Assembly (NCBI GenBank): GCA_017413105.1
Contig: JAFPVA010000220.1
Location: 28,584-92,583 of the forward strand
Origin: Butyrivibrio sp.
GTDB lineage: Bacteria; Bacillota; Clostridia; Lachnospirales; Lachnospiraceae
Direction: 5' to 3'
DNA length: 64,000 nucleotides
Part shown: piece by piece, positions 15,889 to 24,266 of the stretch
Numbering within the stretch: position 1 is the first letter of the stretch
Layout of the letters: each line of letters starts with the position of its first letter
Translations under genes and position numbers: made by a program
Notes under the pieces: generated by a model
What the model saw: only the letters and a program-made list of their open reading frames with translations
Told to the model about the DNA's origin: nothing
The model's database searches: none

Positions 15889-17639
15889 TAGCTCTTTATC
15901 TCATAATCCTGTATCATCACAGGCTTCTTGGCTTTTCTGCATGCTTCCATAAGCTGGCATTTGTCACCATAATAACCATCGCATACAGAAACCGCCAAGG
16001 ACAGTTCTGACTCTGAAGGAACTATCAAATAGTCTTTGCCTTTAATCTCTTCTATAGTTTCAGTGTAACTCTTTAAAAGCTCCTCCATGCCGCATTTCGT
16101 AAGGAACTCATCAAAACCTGCCGGAAGGCACAGGAACACACATAGATTGTCGCTGTTTTCATCGAACACCTTAAAGGATGCTCTTAGCTTTTCGGCACTC
16201 TCCATGCCATGGGTAAGAATATCCGCAGCAGAAATGCCATAGATAAGAGATTTCTCTTTTATTTTTTCAATCCATCCTGAAGGAACCGCTTCATGAACTT
16301 CCTTCCTGATGGATTTCTTTACTGCTTCCAAAAGAGCTTTAAGCTCATCATTTTTATCTTTTATCTCTTTATCGTCATGATTTTTCTCCGGCAAAAGATT
16401 GTACAGTGTAAAGATTCCCTCGCAGTATTTTTCCAGTTTTCCAACTGTACTCGTGCCTTCCCCGGCAATATTCTCTACTGCTTCTCCTACAGAAACCGCG
16501 CCGTCTTGTAGGTCCGCCAAGAGATTCAGGGCCTGATTCTGCTGCTCCGCCAGGCTGCCGAATACTTCGTGAGCCTCAATAAGAGTATCCACTGTTTCCA
16601 AGAGGGGCTCTGCCGTAGTATCCGGCTTTACTCCTTCTCCGGTATCACCACCAATAAGCACCTCCACCTGGGTTCTGAAATACGGATAATCATGGGTTGA
16701 CGGCTCATGCCTGGGTATCATATACCCGTCGCCAAACCTGGTCACCAGAACCTCGTGATAGAACTTGGGCACTGCTATTTCAGTCACTTCAAATGGCAAA
16801 AGAATTGTCTCTTTCACCCACTCTTTTTTCCTGCTAAGATCATCTTCGCTGTAAGCCATGTGTGGACAATAATCCACATAATCAGCATCTTTTTCCTCAA
16901 ACATTGTAGCAATGTGTTCCGTAACTCTGCAGAGCTGATTTCTTAGGGGCTTGTCTGGATTGATTCTGATTTTCCCATCAAGAAATCTGTCTATGAATCC
17001 CTCGAGACCATCGATGTGTTCCTTAAAGTCACCAAGGAGCTTGGTTTCTGAAATATTTTCATCATTTGATGCTTTTAGCTCTTTTAGCGTAATAAGCCTT
17101 CCGTCAAAAACTTTTTCCTCCATGTCCACGCAGTCGTGAACCATCTTATAGGAGTAAGAATAGAGCTGCTGATGGAACTTTCTCTTTTCCCCGTCCCGCG
17201 GGATGTAGTCCATAGGAAAAATGTCGATGTAACAGATAAACGGACAGCCGAAGTACTCCTTCATGCGCCATTCATCCCACTTTAATGTATCAACTTTGTG
17301 CGTAGCAACTGCATGAAAATTTGTGAAAGTATCTGAACTGTAGATGCTTCGTATACATAGTCCTCCGCCAATCTCATCCCCATGCTCCAAAAGAGTCATG
17401 AAATCTTTTCTTGGCATGGATATATCAATATCATCATCCCAGGGAATGATTCCCTTGTGCCTCACTGCCCCCAGCAGAGTCCCAAAATCCGCATAATAAG
17501 TAAGACCATACTTATCAAACAGCACCTTAAGTTCATCAAGGATTCTTAAGTGCGCTGCCCAGGTCCTCTTCATCATTTCAGACACGTTGAAGTCTGATCT
17601 TATTTCATCTTTGAAGTATTCTTGCGGGAATGAAAGCAT
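15888..17639 (-). CDS. LicD-family phosphotransferase with C-terminal extension
   Basis: 583 residues. The first ~300 form a LicD domain: YYADFGTLLGAVRHKGIIPW directly followed by DDDIDISMP, with acidic residues at 68-70 and 72 that place it in the nucleotidyltransferase-like LicD fold. LicD proteins transfer phosphocholine or similar phospho-substituents to surface glycans. The remaining ~270 residues are mostly helical, with a charged coiled section (EKNHDDKEIKDKNDELKALL), and do not resemble a family I recognise; their second part (LIYGISAADILTHG, then YGDKCQLMEACRKAKK) looks globular. The stop lies inside a palindromic repeat. Confidence 0.8.
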   Translation of the reverse strand: MLSFPQEYFKDEIRSDFNVSEMMKRTWAAHLRILDELKVLFDKYGLTYYADFGTLLGAVRHKGIIPWDDDIDISMPRKDFMTLLEHGDEIGGGLCIRSIYSSDTFTNFHAVATHKVDTLKWDEWRMKEYFGCPFICYIDIFPMDYIPRDGEKRKFHQQLYSYSYKMVHDCVDMEEKVFDGRLITLKELKASNDENISETKLLGDFKEHIDGLEGFIDRFLDGKIRINPDKPLRNQLCRVTEHIATMFEEKDADYVDYCPHMAYSEDDLSRKKEWVKETILLPFEVTEIAVPKFYHEVLVTRFGDGYMIPRHEPSTHDYPYFRTQVEVLIGGDTGEGVKPDTTAEPLLETVDTLIEAHEVFGSLAEQQNQALNLLADLQDGAVSVGEAVENIAGEGTSTVGKLEKYCEGIFTLYNLLPEKNHDDKEIKDKNDELKALLEAVKKSIRKEVHEAVPSGWIEKIKEKSLIYGISAADILTHGMESAEKLRASFKVFDENSDNLCVFLCLPAGFDEFLTKCGMEELLKSYTETIEEIKGKDYLIVPSESELSLAVSVCDGYYGDKCQLMEACRKAKKPVMIQDYEIKS

Positions 17640-17706
17640 TTCGGCCTTTCTCTCTGCAGATGTGTTTACTCATTTAAGTATATTTTATCACATAATCGCA
17701 TTTATT

Positions 17707-17766
17707 GTGGAACATGGGGACGGTTCTTGCGTTCCATGGAACGGAGGAACCGTCCCCTTGTTCTAT
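17707..17766. repeat. Copy of the GGGACGGTTC palindromic repeat
   Basis: GGAACATGGGGACGGTTC is followed by TTGCGTTCCATGGAACGGA and GAACCGTCCCCTTGTTC. It lies upstream of the promoter region of the plus-strand membrane protein gene, in a 256-bp gap that shows nothing else clear. Confidence 0.85.
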
Positions 17767-17895
17767 CGCCCCCTAGTTCCCTGAATGTAAAATATCCATC
17801 TAACAAGAAACTTTATTAATGTTATCATTATATAAGAAATACACTAAATAGCGATTGTATCCGTGATGTTATATTGACATCCCAAAAGAGTGATA

Positions 17896-18492
17896 ATGAA
17901 TAATAAAGCCCTGATATCAGTAAATATTGTAATAGTCGTACTGGAAATAGTAGCATTCATCCACGATTGCTATGCTTTTGGAATAAGCTTGTTCGAATGG
18001 TACACAGTAGACAGCAATGTGCTACAGCTGATCATATCTGCGTTAATAATTTTCTTTTGTATAAAGGACAGACCTCTTCCATCTGTGTTAACAATCCTTC
18101 ATTTCATAAGTGCGGTTGGTTTGACAGTTACATTTCTTATTGCTGCTTTTGTATTAGCCCCTGAAGGAGGAATAGCATATTATTTTCTTGAAAATGTTGC
18201 ACCTATAAACCATTTTATCGGCCCTTTATTATCAGTGATCTCGTTACTGTTTTTAGAATCGGTTCCGAATTTGCCACTTAAGATAATCTTCTGCCCGGCA
18301 GCGATCAGCCTGTTCTATGGAGTAATTTGTTTGATACTTAATTGGTTAAGAATTCTTGATGGACCATATTTCTTTTTGAAGGTATATGAGCAACAAGTAG
18401 CTACTATTGTCTTATGGTTTGTGATAATCGCCCTGCTCTGTATCGGGCTTGCCTTCATATACTACAAAATAAAGTGGAGAAAAAAGGCATAG
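17896..18492 (+). CDS. Six-helix membrane protein (Pr6Pr-like)
   Basis: 198 residues with six hydrophobic segments (approximately residues 5-28, 36-56, 62-86, 100-120, 125-147 and 165-190) and a basic C-terminus. The pattern WYTVDSNVLQLIIS, then LPSVLTILHFISAVGLTVTF, then HFIGPLLSVISLLFLE, matches the Pr6Pr/FAR-17a-like group of small bacterial membrane proteins of unknown function. ATG 17896 is chosen; a GTG lies two codons upstream. It is followed closely by the methyltransferase frame on the same strand. Confidence 0.7.
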   Translation: MNNKALISVNIVIVVLEIVAFIHDCYAFGISLFEWYTVDSNVLQLIISALIIFFCIKDRPLPSVLTILHFISAVGLTVTFLIAAFVLAPEGGIAYYFLENVAPINHFIGPLLSVISLLFLESVPNLPLKIIFCPAAISLFYGVICLILNWLRILDGPYFFLKVYEQQVATIVLWFVIIALLCIGLAFIYYKIKWRKKA

Positions 18493-18508
18493 GGAAACTT
18501 CTGAAAAT

Positions 18509-19479
18509 ATGGGTAATATATTAGATGATGTTGTTATATATGGTGTGAACAATATAATGATTATTCTTTGGTTCCTATTGGAACACGGTCTTTGCCCATC
18601 TTGTATCGTGGACTACTCTTCATCTGGCGAAAAAGACATAGAAGGAATTCCAATAATCACAAAACAAGAATTTCTAGACTCATATCACGGTCAAACTGTC
18701 ATTATTGCCGATGAAAAAATGCCTCCGATATAATAACCTTCTTAAGCACAAATGGAATCACTCAAATTATCACATTTTCTGAACTAGATTCATTCGGAAA
18801 AGATAATGATTATAAGAGAAATAATTGGGTTAAAGAGCAGCTTTCCAAATTACCCTCCGGCTTTAGGCTATTAGATGCAGGCGCAGGTGAGTGCCAATAC
18901 AAAAAGTACTTTAGCCATCTAAACTATGTTAGCCAGGATTTCTGTGAATATGACGGAAGTGGCAATAACGGTCTTCAAACAGGCCAATGGAATACAACAC
19001 ACATCGATATAGTAAGCGATATAACCAGTATTCCCGAAGAAGATTCGTCTTTTGATGCCATTCTTTGTACAGAGGTTTTTGAACATTTGGAGAACCCGGA
19101 AATGGCAATAAAAGAATTCTCTCGCTTACTAAAGCGCGGCGGAGTTTTGATAGCAACAGCTCCTTTTTGTAGTCTCACCCACTTTGCCCCATATCATTTT
19201 GCTACAGGGTTCAACGTATTTTGGTACCAGCGGATATTATCAAAGTATGATTTTGAAATAACCTGTTGTGAAGCTAACGGTAACTACTACAGTTATCTAG
19301 CCCAAGAGCTCAGAAGAATACCTTATGTTGCAAGTAGATACTCAGGACAGTCTATATCCATATCTGAAGAAATCAATATAAGAAAAGTAATAGCATTATT
19401 GGAAAAACTTGATAAAAGCGACACTGATAGTTCTGAATCATTGTGTTTCGGATACCATGTTGTTGCTCAAAAAGTATAG
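18509..19479 (+). pseudogene. SAM-dependent methyltransferase with nucleotide-binding N-terminus, frameshifted
   Basis: The first 70 residues (DDVVIYGVNNIMIILWFLLE, then DIEGIPIITKQEFLDSY) form a Rossmann-like nucleotide-binding domain and stop at 18731. The frame then continues one base back, through FRLLDAGAGECQYKKYFS (the SAM-binding glycine loop), DAILCTEVFEHLENP and LKRGGVLIATAPF, to 19479. A single lost A in the A6 run at 18714-18719 explains it; with seven As the product would be one 323-residue protein. A -1 slip on A-AAA-AAT at the same place would also join the frames. This could be a mutation, a sequencing error in a homopolymer, or programmed frameshifting. Confidence 0.8.
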
Positions 19480-19483
19480 GACG

Positions 19484-19559
19484 ATGGAACGAGGGGACGG
19501 TTCTTGCGTTCCATGGAACGGAGGAACCGTCCCCTCGTTCCACCGTCCCCTCGTTCCAT
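19484..19559. repeat. Best-preserved copy of the palindromic repeat
   Basis: GGAACGAGGGGACGGTTC is followed by TTGCGTTCCATGGAACGGAG and GAACCGTCCCCTCGTTCC, then by a partial second copy CCGTCCCCTCGTTCC. The arms could form a stem of about 27 bp. It sits between the methyltransferase and flagellin-like genes. Confidence 0.9.
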
Positions 19560-19563
19560 CAAA

Positions 19564-19597
19564 AAGCGGAACTGCCCTACGACAGTTCCGTTTCAAA
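19564..19597 (-). terminator. Terminator after the flagellin-like gene
   Basis: On the minus strand CGGAACTG and CAGTTCCG pair around TCGTAGGG, with flanking A and T runs ending in CTTTTTG. It begins 15 bp after the stop at 19612. Confidence 0.8.
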
Positions 19598-19611
19598 AAT
19601 TCTATTAGCTT

Positions 19612-20382
19612 TTATGCAAAGAACATCTGACTTCTAGTCTCGTTGTCATCCTGCTGCTTTTTCTGAAGCATCATCTGATACTGATCCAGTGCCTGCTTTT
19701 TCTTGATATCCTGAAGTGCTTCAATTGATCTGTCTTCAGCCTTATCCATCTGGAAACCATTGAGTTCCATTGAAGCCTTTGAATTATAGCCAACAGCATA
19801 GTCAATCCTGTTGGTCTCAGCCCCCACATTGGCTCTGCTGCTCTGAACCTTTTCCATGGCCTTATCGATGTCATCCAGATTGAAATTGCCGCTGGTAACA
19901 TCAAAATCAGCGATGCCAAGGCTTTCTACGGTGCTGTTATAAGCGGAAACCTTTGCTGTGCTTCCGTTTCCGTCCGCAACAACAGTCAAATCCTCTGAAG
20001 AACCATCAAGAAGCTTTTTCTCATTAAAAGATGTACTGTTTGCCAGATCGTTGATACCCTGCATATACTGGCTTATCTGCTGCTGAATATAACCTCTGTC
20101 CTCTTCGGTCATGAGATCATTCTTCGCCTTAACAGCCAGTTCTTTTATCTGCTGAAGGTAATCTGTGATGCCCTCCATGGCACCATCTTCGATATTAAGT
20201 GCAGATTTGCCGTCTTTTAAATTCTCGGCTCCCTGATCCAAAGCCCTTGTCTGGGCCTCAGTCTTTTCCGCTATTGCTAGTCCCGACGCATCCTGCGAAG
20301 CGGCTGTGATAGCACCGCCAGAAGACACTACGGAATATGGGGAATATGATGAATAACCGCCTACTGATCCAACGCCGCTCAT
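19612..20382 (-). CDS. Flagellin-like protein lacking the N-terminal D0 helix
   Basis: 256 residues. Residues ~28-130 match flagellin D1 (DASGLAIAEKTEAQTRALDQ, ITDYLQQIKELAVKAKNDL, YIQQQISQYMQGINDLANST, FNEKKLLDGS), and a later part matches the C-terminal D1 helix (MEKVQSSRANVGAETNRIDY). The extreme N-terminus is not flagellar: a Ser/Tyr/Gly-rich stretch (SGVGSVGGYSSYSPYSVVSS) replaces the QHN/AMNA segment. The C-terminus (KKKQALDQYQMMLQKKQQDD) also departs from the polymerising end. ATG 20382 has AAGGAGG 7 nt upstream. It keeps the GGGTTAAG upstream box seen at the two flagellins, but its -10 is poor. It may be an accessory or non-polymerising relative. Confidence 0.8.
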   Translation of the reverse strand: MSGVGSVGGYSSYSPYSVVSSGGAITAASQDASGLAIAEKTEAQTRALDQGAENLKDGKSALNIEDGAMEGITDYLQQIKELAVKAKNDLMTEEDRGYIQQQISQYMQGINDLANSTSFNEKKLLDGSSEDLTVVADGNGSTAKVSAYNSTVESLGIADFDVTSGNFNLDDIDKAMEKVQSSRANVGAETNRIDYAVGYNSKASMELNGFQMDKAEDRSIEALQDIKKKQALDQYQMMLQKKQQDDNETRSQMFFA

Positions 20383-20498
20383 AGGGTGACCTCCTTTTCT
20401 TAGAAAAAAACGCACGAACTCCATTTCTTACCTTGAGCATAACACGCGTTTTTCAAATTCTTAACCCCTAAAAGCCATTATTTTTTCCCAGAATGAAA

Positions 20499-20521
20499 CC
20501 TTATTGCATAGAGCAATAAGG
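20499..20521 (-). terminator. Probable terminator of the three-gene CgeB-like cluster
   Basis: CCTTATTGC and GCAATAAGG form a perfect 9-bp stem with a 5-nt loop, 83 bp after the stop at 20604. The following T run on the minus strand is short (GGTTTC), so the call is moderate. Confidence 0.5.
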
Positions 20522-20603
20522 CCTCAAAAATTATATTTCACGCTATTCGAATTGCTAACAATTATCAGTCAATAAGAACAATTTCAGATGATTCTCTCAA
20601 TGT

Positions 20604-21773
20604 TCACCCGATATTCTTTATCATATCCAGAACCCGCATAAAAACAGTCCCCTGACTCTTTACCAGTTCATACCCTTCCGCAGCAATAGCCTCTCTTTCC
20701 TCTTCATGCTCAAGATAGTAATGAACAAGCTCTTTTAACTCATCAAGACTCTTATACGCCACAAGATGCTTCCCGATTTCAAAAAAGTCCGCAAGCTCCT
20801 TCTGGTCATTTGTGATGAGGAACCCTCCGCTCCCCAACACGTCCCAGACTCTCTGCGGAATTCCGGTCTTAATGGACCTGGTGGAAAGATTTAAATTTAT
20901 CCTGCTTTGGTAAAAGACCTGTGGCATTCCCTTAAGGCTCTCAACACCGCCATGACAGGTAACGCCCTTAAGCTCACTTGTATCACTTTTTGTAAAAAGA
21001 TCCACCTTCACTCCGCCATCTTCTGCAAGGAAGTTCAGTATCTTCACCCTTTCAAGATAGGTCATATGTGGGCTTAAGTAATTATTTACAGCCACAAAAT
21101 CATCAATATTTCTGACACTAAGATCCGATGGATAAAAATCCTTCGCTCCACTCTTTATCTTTTCCACATCCTCGGACGTTACTTTTTTTTCCAAAAAATC
21201 CTGTCCCGATGCGGTAAGCTCAATCTGCTCTCTGATGAGATTCTCATAACGCTCTTTATCTGCATCTGACAGCTTTAGCTCCAAAAATGGATCTTTTTCG
21301 TTGTACAAGGAGCCCACAAAGGAAACATCATATAAGTAACGTTCCTCTTCCAGTTCCCCAACAGCCGTATCCATTCTGGATACCCCCGCCCCCAGAGGCA
21401 GGTAGAAAATCCCCTCCGGATTCTCATCTCTCACCGATAAATACTGCTCATGATCAAAGAGAAAGACTCTGTTACAACTATTTCTGATAGTAGTGTTGTA
21501 AATCTCAACCATTGGACAGGTCACGCTTATTGAGACATACTTTATCCCCAGCCCCTGACACACAATGGAAATATATGGAAAATAGTTGATGGAAAAAACA
21601 AACATGGGAGTACTCCTGGCAAATATCTCCCCCAGCTTCTGAGCCTTTTCATCAAGAGAAGACACTCCCATCTCGTTGATGAAGCATTCCACCACATTTA
21701 TCCCAAGGGCTTTAAATGCATCTATATAGTCCGGTTCACAGACATTTCTGTACCTGCAGTAAACAATATTCAC
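20604..21773 (-). CDS. CgeB-like glycosyltransferase
   Basis: 389 residues in the DUF3880 plus Glyco_trans_1_2 arrangement. The N-terminal half contains FVFSINYFPYISIVCQGLGI; the usual YVSWVYD block reads YVSISVTCPMVEIYN here, so the Trp and Asp are lost. The C-terminal donor-binding half has INLNLSTRSIKTGIPQRVWD and VLGSGGFLITNDQKE, followed by the EHEEEREAIAAEGYELVK helix. CgeB-type proteins are cytoplasmic GT-B transferases found in spore-coat and flagellar glycosylation loci. Its ATG overlaps the stop of the preceding transferase (ATGA), so the two are co-translated. Confidence 0.85.
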   Translation of the reverse strand: MNIVYCRYRNVCEPDYIDAFKALGINVVECFINEMGVSSLDEKAQKLGEIFARSTPMFVFSINYFPYISIVCQGLGIKYVSISVTCPMVEIYNTTIRNSCNRVFLFDHEQYLSVRDENPEGIFYLPLGAGVSRMDTAVGELEEERYLYDVSFVGSLYNEKDPFLELKLSDADKERYENLIREQIELTASGQDFLEKKVTSEDVEKIKSGAKDFYPSDLSVRNIDDFVAVNNYLSPHMTYLERVKILNFLAEDGGVKVDLFTKSDTSELKGVTCHGGVESLKGMPQVFYQSRINLNLSTRSIKTGIPQRVWDVLGSGGFLITNDQKELADFFEIGKHLVAYKSLDELKELVHYYLEHEEEREAIAAEGYELVKSQGTVFMRVLDMIKNIG

Positions 21774-22921
21774 CCTATAATCTCCAGCATCTTCGCTACT
21801 TGCTTTTCTACCGTATAGTTCCCTTTTATGGTCTTCAGGCCCCTATCCGCAATCTTTCTTCTTTCCTCCTCATGAGAAAGATAGAAGTCCACTTTTTCTT
21901 CCATTTCATCGAAGTCATGGTACACCTCAATGTCTTTTCCCGGGGAAAAGAGCTCCGAAACCTCGGACTGGAAATTGGTCAGCATAAAGCCTCCCATGCC
22001 CATGATGTCAAACACACGAAGCGGAATCCCAGACGTGATCCCCCTCATGGTAATATTCATATTTATTTTGCTGAAATGATAAGCCTTTGGCAGCTCCTCA
22101 ATGTAATCAATCGGCCCCATCGCCCTGACTCCCGGAATCTGAACGCCGCTATCCGAAGTATAGAACTGAAGATCATGCTTTGACAGCCTTTGCAGCATCT
22201 CGTTCCTCTCAAGGGTTGCTATATGCTTTACCAAAAGAGCTGTAGTAAAAAGAACATCATCATCCATTGCGGTATTATTTCCAAATACTCTTTTGATATC
22301 TCCAATGGTATTTTCACTGAGTTTCCCATAAAGCCTGTCTTCGCCATCCCATTTCCCAAAGACATCCTGAATCAGCCATTCGAACTCAGAGACAGTTTCA
22401 GGCTGCACCAGATTCATTGCCTGTCCATAGGCATTTTCGCTGTACAGACTACCGATAAAAGATACCTCGCAGCCAAATCTCTTGGCATCAGCCCCGGTCA
22501 TTTCGATAGCAGAATTTCGCATAAGATTGGTGCCAAGAGGCATGTAATAGGCATTTTTAACGCCTCTCTCCTGCAGGTCCCGGAGCTGCTTCTTGTCAAA
22601 AGAGAAAATATAATTGCAGTTGTTATGAATCTGCTTTTCATACAGCATCTGGATAGGCGCATCAAATATCCAGGAAATATAAGGAATCCCCAGTTTCATG
22701 CAGGCATCGGAAAGGGCAGGTGCAAAATCATAGGTCACCGCAACATCAATGTTCTTCTCCCGAAGCTTCATGGCTAGCGTTTCAGAATCCTGCTCCGAAG
22801 TGCTTTCTCTTGATAGCTGAGTATCCACAATATCAGCATCTTTTCCCAGCGCCAATAGCGCCCAGACTATATCCTCATTTGTGAAGTTGTTGAAATATAC
22901 CATTCCGTATTTTTTTGACAT
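21770..22921 (-). CDS. CgeB-like glycosyltransferase
   Basis: 383 residues. The N-terminal block has IPYISWIFDAPIQMLYEKQI and YIFSFDKKQLRDLQERGV; the C-terminal block has INMNITMRGITSGIPLRVFD and IMGMGGFMLTNFQSEVSELF. ATG 22921 begins with MSKKYGMVYFNN, matching the paralogues; a frame extending to 22984 reads through a repeat copy and is rejected. The ribosome site is weak (GGTGAG). It forms an overlapping pair with the gene ending at 20604 and lies one repeat away from the next paralogue. Confidence 0.85.
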   Translation of the reverse strand: MSKKYGMVYFNNFTNEDIVWALLALGKDADIVDTQLSRESTSEQDSETLAMKLREKNIDVAVTYDFAPALSDACMKLGIPYISWIFDAPIQMLYEKQIHNNCNYIFSFDKKQLRDLQERGVKNAYYMPLGTNLMRNSAIEMTGADAKRFGCEVSFIGSLYSENAYGQAMNLVQPETVSEFEWLIQDVFGKWDGEDRLYGKLSENTIGDIKRVFGNNTAMDDDVLFTTALLVKHIATLERNEMLQRLSKHDLQFYTSDSGVQIPGVRAMGPIDYIEELPKAYHFSKINMNITMRGITSGIPLRVFDIMGMGGFMLTNFQSEVSELFSPGKDIEVYHDFDEMEEKVDFYLSHEEERRKIADRGLKTIKGNYTVEKQVAKMLEIIG

Positions 22922-22937
22922 ACACTCACCACAGCCA

Positions 22938-22977
22938 GTATGGAACGCAAGAACCGTCCCCTCGTTCCACCGTCCAC
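22938..22977. repeat. Partial copy of the palindromic repeat
   Basis: TGGAACGCAAGAACCGTCCC and CTCGTTCCACCGTCCACC form one half of the family unit. It sits in the 59-bp gap between two CgeB-like genes that are otherwise arranged as an operon. Confidence 0.8.
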
Positions 22978-22980
22978 CAT

Positions 22981-24159
22981 TCACCCAACGATATCCAATA
23001 TCTCCTGCAGTCTCTGCTCATAGGTATGTTCTGCGCAGACCTTCTCATAGCCCCGCCTTGCAATCTCTCTCCGCTCATCCTCGTGCTCAAGGTAATAGTC
23101 AACCTTATCCAATAGATCCTGCCTGCTTTCGTAGTAAACAAATTCTTCCCCCGGAGAAAAGAACCTTAACAGATCCTCCTGGTAATTTGTCAAAAGAAAT
23201 CCCTGACAGCCCATAATATCCATAGCTCTGAGGGGTATTCCTCTCTGAATGCTTCTTAAAGTGATATTGAGATTTATAGAAGATGCTTTAAAAACATAAG
23301 GCATATCTTCGTAGTAATCTATCTGTCCAAGATTCTGTACCCCTGAGGCCTCAAAATTCGCATCATTAGTGTATAGCTTTACATTGAAATGCTCCCCAAG
23401 GAGCCTTATTATCTCACTTCTCTCAGTGGATGTTATCTTCCGGTCCAGCACATAATTGGAGTAAAGATATTCCAGAGACTCCACTCCATCGTAATTAGGC
23501 TTAAGCCCCAGAGCTTCCACCATTTCATCGAGAACATCCTTCCTTAACATGCTCTCCACGATATTGGCTCCGTCAATCTCCATCTGGGCCCGCATGAGCC
23601 CCTCCAGATAACCCCTGGTGTAATCCGAGAGTTTGTCCTTTATCCTATCGTAGAAATTGCCCCTGTCATTGTACATTCCTCCAACAAAGGACACGTCACT
23701 TCCCCACTTTGAAAGTTCTTTTTCCGAAAGAGTGATCTTCCCGTATCTCTCCGTAGCTGCTGCCAAAGGCAAATAATAGACCGTCTTTATCCCCTGCCTT
23801 GCAAAGCTCTCATACATCTGGGAATCGAATAAAAAGACATAGTTGCAGGAATTTATCAATGTATAGGAATACAGTACCACTGCCGGATTGTCATATACCC
23901 AGGAAACATACTTTACCCCGGCCTTCTGGCATGCCTTTGAGATGATTGGAAAATAGTTAAAAGAAAAAACGATGTCCGGTACTTCTTTTTCAAGGTCAGA
24001 AAAGAATTTATCAAGAAACTCACGATCATCCCGGTCCACATGGGCATCAAAAGGATAGATGATAAGAGCAATGTCTTTTCCCTGCTCCCTCATCCTGTTA
24101 AAGCTATCGATTATGTCCCTGTTGCCGTAGCCGTTCCAGTTCAAAAACAGAATCTTCAT
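22981..24159 (-). CDS. CgeB-like glycosyltransferase
   Basis: 392 residues and the most typical member on this strand: VFSFNYFPIISKACQKAGVK, YVSWVYDNPAVVLYSYTLIN, INLNITLRSIQRGIPLRAMD, IMGCQGFLLTNYQEDLLRFF, and a C-terminal YYLEHEDERREIARRGYEKV helix. The N-terminus reads MKILFLNWNGYGNRDIIDSF. It is the first gene of a leftward three-gene cluster and starts back to back with a paralogue on the plus strand, so the 107-bp space between them must hold both promoters. Confidence 0.9.
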   Translation of the reverse strand: MKILFLNWNGYGNRDIIDSFNRMREQGKDIALIIYPFDAHVDRDDREFLDKFFSDLEKEVPDIVFSFNYFPIISKACQKAGVKYVSWVYDNPAVVLYSYTLINSCNYVFLFDSQMYESFARQGIKTVYYLPLAAATERYGKITLSEKELSKWGSDVSFVGGMYNDRGNFYDRIKDKLSDYTRGYLEGLMRAQMEIDGANIVESMLRKDVLDEMVEALGLKPNYDGVESLEYLYSNYVLDRKITSTERSEIIRLLGEHFNVKLYTNDANFEASGVQNLGQIDYYEDMPYVFKASSINLNITLRSIQRGIPLRAMDIMGCQGFLLTNYQEDLLRFFSPGEEFVYYESRQDLLDKVDYYLEHEDERREIARRGYEKVCAEHTYEQRLQEILDIVG

Positions 24160-24194
24160 GAGTTTATTATATCAAATATTTATTCACTAAAAAA

Positions 24195-24203
24195 TGTTAT
24201 AAT
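24195..24203 (+). promoter_or_regulatory. Extended -10 promoter for the plus-strand CgeB-like gene
   Basis: TGTTATAAT is an extended -10 element (TGnTATAAT) 63 bp before the ATG at 24267. No good -35 is visible, as is common with extended -10 promoters. The same arrangement (TGCTATAAT) precedes the gene at 36606. Confidence 0.55.
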
Positions 24204-24266
24204 GATGTATGAAGGTGTTACTATAAGCATCCAAATGACTGTTCATGGTGATATGGTGGTTTTCAG

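Noticed and set aside
22922-22984. Longer N-terminus for the CgeB-like gene starting at 22921
   Set aside because: The extension translates the palindromic repeat and does not match the paralogues.
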